Below are positions 58,546 through 64,000 of a stretch of 64,000 nucleotides of DNA, piece after piece (position 1 is the first letter of the stretch; the number at the start of each line of letters is the position of its first letter). Made by a program: the position numbers and the translations under genes. The stretch is from Silene latifolia (lineage: Eukaryota; Streptophyta; Magnoliopsida; Caryophyllales; Caryophyllaceae). Below the pieces are notes generated by a model that saw nothing but the letters and a program-made list of their open reading frames with translations, was not told where the DNA came from and searched no databases. The stretch is taken from NCBI RefSeq assembly GCF_048544455.1, contig NC_133536.1, forward strand, positions 192,823,325-192,887,324, read 5' to 3'.

Positions 58546-59915
58546 TGATACCGTCGTCAGGTACCAAAAATAAATACCTAGATACAACTAACAGAAGTTA
58601 GCAGCAAGTAGGGTCGATCTCCACAGAGAGATGGAAAAATGTCAACTTAATTAAGTCCGTCTAGGTAACAGTTCTAGGGGTTTTAATTGGTTGTTCTAAT
58701 CTAAAAGAGATCAAGAAAGAGAGGAAAAACAAAGGAATAAAGGTTGAGCAAATAGAGAGAAAACAGCTAAGACAGTCGGTTCACCATGATTCTTCAGTCA
58801 TGCAATCTAGGTCTCAGGTCAATGCAAGTATGGTCTATGGGGCAGTGAATATCTCCTTCTGGTCTCAATTCGCTCTAAAGTACAAATAGCTTAGCTTCCG
58901 CCTTTACTACGTGCCCTAATGTTCGCTACAAGTCTCACCCTTTCCAATCTTCCGATCTAGGTCAAGGTTTAATGCGGTTTAATGACTAATTGCGTCGACT
59001 CAATTCGGCAGAAACAATTATATGTAGCGATTAACAACATAAACTACACTAGCATTAAACCTAATAATTCGATTTACAATTCCTTCATAATCATGGATTC
59101 CCTAAGTCTTAGCAAGAGAAATTAGCTATGCATTATTATTGTGATAGCAACAATCATACACAAGCAAGAAGAATTAAACATGATAATAAGCAAAAGAAGA
59201 TTAAAGTTAACAATCACAAATAAAGAGAGAAAGAATTAAAGAGAAGCAAAATATTAAGATTAAGATAAAAGAAAGAGACACCAATTACAAGATTCGATCC
59301 AAGCAATGATTCCAGAGTAGGAGTATGAGAGAGTAGAGAGGAAGAGAGAGTATCGTCGTCTCCCAGATGATGAAGAAGTAGTAACACGCAGTACTTAACC
59401 TAATTTAAAAATTAATTACAAGGCCCAACACGAAATAAGGCAAAAACACACGTACAAGGTGAAACCTCTCGATCGAGTGGAATGAAACCACTCGATCGAG
59501 GACATAACCAGCAATCCCTCTCGATCGAACAGAAAAATTCGAACGAGGACTTCTTATATCAGCCTTCTTGATCGAGTATCAAAACAACTTGATCGAGTGA
59601 ATCTTCAAAGTAGAAAGCATTCGATCGACTAATAAGTAGTCGATCGAGCTATATTAGCACGTAGGATTCCTTGACACATTCCAAGGTCAGCTCACGCGTC
59701 TTTTAAGTGATAGATTACAAGCTCCAATTCCTTATTCTCCACAAATGCATGCAAATGAGACAAGTTTAGGCTCGATTTATCTTCTTTCTGGTCCGTACCT
59801 GCAATTTACACAAGACAAGCCAAAGTAGACTATTCGGGGGTATTTGTAGCTAGATGCTACATAAATAGTACAGAAATGCGTGTAAAAATGAGGTAAAAAC
59901 CTTATAAAAAATACA
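58546..59915 (-). repeat. 5' LTR of minus-strand Athila-like element
   Basis: On the minus strand it ends GACGGTATCA at 58546. The start is near 59915 (TGTATTTTTTATAAGG) or 59919. Length is about 1.37 kb. It carries TCGATCGA array 3. No matching LTR exists at the other end of the element. Confidence 0.7.
59468..59648. repeat. TCGATCGA array 3, inside Athila-like LTR
   Basis: Eight sites: 59469, 59492, 59521, 59539 (TCGAACGA), 59568 (TTGATCGA), 59589 (TTGATCGA), 59621 and 59640. Intervals are 23, 29, 18, 29, 21, 32, 19: the same short/long alternation as arrays 1 and 2, with small indels. The first pair plus its flanks (GAGTGG, AATGAAA, CCACTC) makes a perfect hairpin. Confidence 0.92.
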
Positions 59916-60466
59916 TGCATCGGGTACTATTACATATTGGCGGTACGTTGTTAAGGGAGGGGTACCAAAGTAATGTGAGCACATTGTTAAGGGAGGTATG
60001 CTAAGTCATGGAAAGGAGCACGTTGTCAGGGAGTTGTGCTATGAGAATGGAGAGTGGATTGTTATCGTATGTTCTTGTTGTTAGTGTTTATTCCTACTCA
60101 ACCTCGCGGTTGACTGTGTATTCGTGAACACATGTGATGAACCATAATGGGGAGCAGATTTGACAGGTACTAAAGATTAGCTGACTTGGGAGCTATGGGA
60201 TGCGTAAGAACTTGGCCAATCCACCTAGAAGTCTAGACCACATAGATTGCGAGATCACTTTATTTATTTCCGCTGCGAGTTGTAATTATTTTATATTAAG
60301 TTTTAGTTGGTAAAGTTGTAATAAACATGTAATCGCTAAGTTTTAATTTAAAGTACTTTGGTGAGTTGGACTTTGTTATTCACTACCTCGGGAAACCGAG
60401 ATGGTAACGCTCTCATTTACTTGGGAATGTCTAGCTAAAGGCTCCTAAATAAATGGGGGTGTTACA
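59916..60466. repeat. Right-hand part of the split solo LTR
   Basis: Contains degenerate tandem text of the type GTACGTTGTTAAGGGAGGGG / CACATTGTTAAGGGAGG / CACGTTGTCAGGGAG, similar to TACGTTATGAGAGGGGAACC at the left side near 40478. Ends GGGGGTGTTACA before the CGACT duplication. Confidence 0.65.
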
Positions 60467-60471
60467 CGACT

Positions 60472-60679
60472 CCCCTAGACTCTTTTATCAAATATTTTTA
60501 CATCATCTTATTTACAAGTTATCAAACCAACCAAACAACCAATCGTAATCGACTTTGATAGAATTCTATTCATAGCATTTCATAACGCAATTCCCGTCTC
60601 CTCGTGTTCGACCCCTTATACTACATTCATTTGTGTCTAGGGAATTCTATTTTTGATTAGGTATACGATAAGCTTATCA
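60472..60679 (+). repeat. 5' LTR of plus-strand Athila-like element, right part
   Basis: Continuation of 32462-33908 after the solo LTR insertion. Ends ATAAGCTTATCA at 60679. Confidence 0.75.
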
Positions 60680-60682
60680 AAG

Positions 60683-60702
60683 TTCGGCGCCGTTGCCGGG
60701 TA
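60683..60702 (+). other. Primer-binding site (tRNA-Asp type, degenerate)
   Basis: TTCGGCGCCGTTGCCGGGTA follows the LTR end by three bases and differs at three or four positions from TGGCGCCGTTGCCGGGGA. Confidence 0.8.
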
Positions 60703-60813
60703 GCACGGTTTTATTGCGTTTAGAATTGTTGATTTTTATCTTGTTTTCTCTTGTCTTGAGGAACACTTGTTCTTTAAGACCGTTGCTTACAAATTTCTTG
60801 AGATTGTTGTCCT

Positions 60814-62803
60814 ATGACCAGGTCTTCCCGCATTGGAAAATTGCTTTCACCAGATTTCGAGCCCGAGGAAACCTTGCGAAGAGGACGACGTTTTTGGAAA
60901 GAAATTAAAGAAGCCGCTTCTCCCGTGCAAATTAAAAGTGCAAGAAAGTCTTACTTAGAAGATCTTCAAGCTTTTGAAGAGGAAGAAATTTCTAGTTCAC
61001 CATCTCCAACCAAAAATATGGTGAAACTTTCCGATCATTCCAAGCCCACCGCGGCTATGCTTCCAGCCGGTATCACTACTACTCAAATTACCGCCCCGGA
61101 GTTCGAGATCAAACCGGCTTTTATTAGCCTTGTGGAGAGGAAGCAATTTGGGAGAAGTCCTTTGGAGGATTCCAATTTGCATGTTCAAAATTTTTGTGAC
61201 TATTGCTCCATGATTCTGTAAACGGGAGTCACTCACACCCAAATTAGGGAAATACTTTTCCCTTTTTCTTTGAAGGACAAGGCAAAACTATGGATCAATA
61301 GCCTTGATCGCACCACCATGGGAATCACCAATTGGGAAACTTTGGCTCTTGTTTTCTATCAAAAGTTTTTCCCACCAGAGAAAACTCAAACTTTGAGGAG
61401 CCAAATCACGGGATTCCGTCAACAAGCACTTGAGAACTTATATGAAGCTTGGGAAAGGTACAAGGAGTTGCAAAGGCAATGCCCACATCATGGGTTGGAT
61501 GCTTGGTTCTATTCTACAATGGATGTTGTACCGAGTCCCGAAGAATTCTTGATTCCGCCAACAATGGGTGGTTTGATCAAATTGACACCAATATTGCTCA
61601 TGCCACGATTGAATCCATGGCGATTCATGATGCCCAATATGTCAATTCCCGGAGTGCACCAATCAAAGGCAAAGAGGAAGCTTCCGACACTACCATTTTG
61701 AAAGCTCAAATCTTATTGCTCCAAGAAAAATTGGAGGCTCGAAATACGGCTTCCTCTCTTCAACAAGTCAATGCCATGTCCTCTACAAGCCATATTGTTG
61801 TTTGTGAAGGTTGCGGAGGTGCGAGTCATTGCACCGCCCTATGTCAAGCCCTTATTGAGGAGCTAAATGCTTTTCAAAGTTTTAGACAAAGTTCATATCC
61901 ACCGAGTACATTTTCAAATACATATAACCCGAACACAAAATTTCACCAGAACTTGTCTTATAAAAGCAACAATGTGCTTAACCCTCAACCCCAAAAAAAA
62001 TTTGTGCCTCAACCTCAACAACAACAAAATGCCTATGTTCCACCACAACAAAGGTTCAATTACCCACCGGGTTATCAAAATCAAAACCAACAACAAAGGC
62101 CACCTCAACAAAATTTCCAACAAACCCAAGGTCCACCACCCCAAAATGCCTCACAAAACAACCAAGGGGGAGTAAACTTGAAGCCTTGGTAATGCAAATG
62201 GCTAACACCCAAACAAAATTGTTGGGTCGAATGCAAATGAGTGACCAAGCTCATAATGCTGCAATCAAAATGCTAGAGCATCAAATGCCTCAACTAGCCG
62301 CATCTAGCTCTCAAAGAAAAACAGGTCAATTACCGCCTCATGGTGAACAACCACATGATACCATCAATGCTATTACCTTGAGAAGTGGTACAAAATATGA
62401 TGAGCCATCCATGCCCAAGGTAGATGAGGAGGTACTTGTTGAATTGGAGGTTTCTCCTAAAGCTAAGAAAGGTGAAGACATTTCAAAGAAAGTGGATGAA
62501 CCAATTGTGGTTGAGAAAGTTAAAGATGTGGAGGATGCTCCTCCCAAGAAAGATGTTAAAGCAAAAGCACCGGAAAAAGTGAAAGTGCCTTTCTCTCATA
62601 GATTGGCCAAACATCAAAAGGAAACTCAATTAGGTAAGTTCATGGAAGTTGTGAAGAATCTCCAGGTAACCGTTCCTTTTACCGAATTAATCACTCAAAT
62701 TCCTTCTTATACTAAATTCATAAAAGACATTTTAACTAAGAAGAAGACTTTTGACGATGTTGAAACTATAGCATTCACCGCCGAGTGTAGTGCTCTTTTG
62801 TAA
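60814..62803 (+). pseudogene. Athila-like gag (plus strand), broken
   Basis: Starts MTRSSRIGKLLSPDFEPEE at 60814. A stop at 61219-61221 interrupts just before the capsid core (LFPFSLKDKAKLWINSLDRT, FYQKFFPPEKTQTLRSQI, RQCPHHGLDAWFY). An indel near 61510 moves homology to another frame (FYNGCCTESRRILDSANNG, TIESMAIHDAQY, a degenerate knuckle CEGCGGASHCTALC, then a Gln/Pro/Asn-rich tract) that stops at 62192. From 62186 another overlapping frame carries the Athila motif DTINAITLRSGTKYDEP and FSHRLAKHQKETQLGKFMEV to a stop at 62803. The same lineage as the minus-strand Athila-like element but clearly diverged. Confidence 0.85.
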
Positions 62804-62879
62804 AACAACTCCCCTCCTAAGTTAAAAGATCCCGATAGCTTTCCATTCCATGCACTATTGGCACCTATACAATTGATAA

Positions 62880-63465
62880 AACTTTATGTGATTTAGGTGC
62901 TATTGTGAATGTAATGCCTTACTCTATTTGTGATAAGCTTAACATGGGAGTCTTCAAATGTACTAGTGTCACGTTGCAAATGGCGGATCGTTCTATAAAA
63001 CGCCCTTTGGGAGTTTTGGAGGATGTTCTCGTAAAAGTTGGTAAGTTTTTCATTTCGGTTGATTTTAATGTTCTTGACATGGCCGAAGATGCTCAAATCC
63101 CAATCATTTTGGGAAGACCCTTTCTACATACCGCGGGTGCGGTAATTGATGTCAAGAATGGTAAGTTAACTTTGGAAGTGCGTGACGATAAGGTCACATA
63201 TAATTTAAATAATGTCATGAAGAGTCCAATTATAGAAGAGTCTTGTTATTCTATTGACGTTTTGGATGTTGATATTGTCATAGAAGACTCTATACCTCGA
63301 TCTTTGGCTAAAGATCCTTTGGAGGCACTCTTGCTATTAGAATCATTTTCAGGTGATGATGAGATTGGAAATGAGGAGATGGATGCTTTGGAGCATGAAT
63401 TGGATGGAGAAGAGCTATCATTGGAGGAAAGCTCACAATTTGTAGGTTTGGTTTCTACACCTCAA
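62880..63465 (+). pseudogene. Athila-like protease region, truncated
   Basis: LCDLGAIVNVMPYSICDKLN is the protease active-site region with Ile where Ser normally follows D-L-G-A. It continues TLQMADRSIKRPLGVLEDV and IILGRPFLHTAGAVIDVKNG, then the acidic linker (DALEHELDGEELSLEESSQF). Homology ends near 63465 (VSTP); no RT follows, so the element is broken at this point or by a further insertion. The frame runs on to 63624 with unrelated residues. Confidence 0.82.
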
Positions 63466-64000
63466 TTTCTGATGCAGTGTAGGTTTACTGTGTTTTTAAA
63501 TACGGTTATTTTTGGGGATGAATTAAAGCCACAAGGTTGTGTGGATGATGTAGGATTCACACCTCAAGCTACGAGTAATGCCTTTTATTATGTGCTGCAT
63601 AAGCTAGCTATACCATATGCCTGAATATATTTTCTTTTTTTTTTTTTAGCTAAGATGGCGATTGATCCCTCGCTCCTAGGTGGAGAGATCCTTGCCATTA
63701 ATGTTGGTTACATAACATGATATGGCTCCTCCAAAATCATATTCCAGCACTTCCGGAAGATGACAGACCTGAACATTACATATAGTCATATACCCAGCAC
63801 GTCAATTGTAATTTGATTGCTAATCGGCCTATTCCATTAAAAGGCAATTTGTTAGAGTACTTCATAAATTACGATTACACAGTGCAAACAGTTTACATAC
63901 TGTGTTCCGTAGCGGAAGAATACTACGAAATCATATGTAGTAGTATATTCTGCATTTTGAGAAAATGTTCCTGGTACATGATAACCAAACTTCAAAACTG
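63466..64000. other. Sequence beyond the Athila breakpoint, unidentified
   Basis: Not Athila pol. A poly-T run followed by AG (63630-63650) looks like a splice acceptor on the plus strand, but no recognisable exon follows it. No element terminus or family was recognised. Confidence 0.3.

Larger units (their letters stand above)
40490..59915 (-). mobile_element. Athila-like Ty3/gypsy retrotransposon, 3' LTR missing
   Basis: Minus-strand order from the right: 5' LTR (58546 to about 59915), tRNA-Asp-type primer-binding site, gag, zinc knuckle, protease, RT, RNase H, a 10.4-kb chromovirus insertion, the rest of RNase H, integrase, and a long non-coding tail to about 40490. The tail ends in CAAGCAAAGGTTTGG-like text that in Athila elements precedes the polypurine tract, but no 3' LTR follows; sequence of the host solo LTR begins instead. 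Coding regions carry several stops and indels. Three TCGATCGA arrays occur in it (42.1, 56.8 and 59.5 kb). Left boundary uncertain by about 20 bp, right by about 5 bp. Confidence 0.8.
33909..60466. mobile_element. Solo LTR (chromovirus type), split by later insertions
   Basis: Begins TGTAATACCCCGTATATTG and ends GGGGGTGTTACA; the target duplication is CGACT at 33904-33908 and 60467-60471. These ends match the style of the nearby chromovirus LTR (TGTAACACCCCG...GGGTGTCACA). After removing the Helitron, the inner solo LTR and the Athila-like element, about 2.46 kb remains (33909-34284, 36267-37112, 39803 to about 40490, about 59916-60466), with no internal domain of its own, so it reads as a solo LTR left by LTR-LTR recombination. 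Confidence 0.8.

Overview
This is a plant nuclear segment. Genes carry GT-AG (and one GC-AG) introns, the two recognisable genes are plant families (a class II formin with a PTEN-like head and a CIPK/SnRK3 kinase), and the rest is AT-rich sequence full of plant transposons. A eudicot is likely; I cannot name the species from the sequence alone.

Layout. 1-7.0 kb: no intact gene; a 604-bp tandem duplication, a broken WD40 fragment related to plant BRWD/PHIP-type proteins (minus strand), and retroelement and repeat remnants. 7.05-20.6 kb: one 17-exon formin gene on the plus strand (1,345 codons), whose introns hold several MITEs. 21.8-23.1 kb: an intronless CIPK gene on the minus strand. 24.0-30.2 kb: DNA-transposon nests, including a fold-back element with a Stowaway inside and a CACTA element with 3-bp target duplication sitting inside a MITE and itself holding a (TA)n-flanked element and a PIF/Harbinger element.

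32.5-63.5 kb is a retrotransposon nest at least four levels deep. An Athila-like element on the plus strand has its 5' LTR split by a solo LTR (33909-60466, 5-bp duplication CGACT). That solo LTR contains a Helitron (with a MULE inside), a second solo LTR (duplication GTCGT) and a minus-strand Athila-like element. The latter is interrupted in its RNase H region by a young 10.4-kb chromovirus with near-identical LTRs (duplication GTATC). No retroelement coding region here is intact; the breaks are described but not repaired.

The most unusual signal is in the minus-strand Athila-like element. The palindrome TCGATCGA recurs in three arrays (42.1, 56.8-57.1 and 59.5-59.65 kb), about 28 copies in all, with spacing that alternates between about 21 and about 30 bp (51-bp period). 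Spacer lengths are conserved while spacer sequences are not. This looks like selection on spacing or on RNA/DNA structure, and I know of no named feature that explains it.
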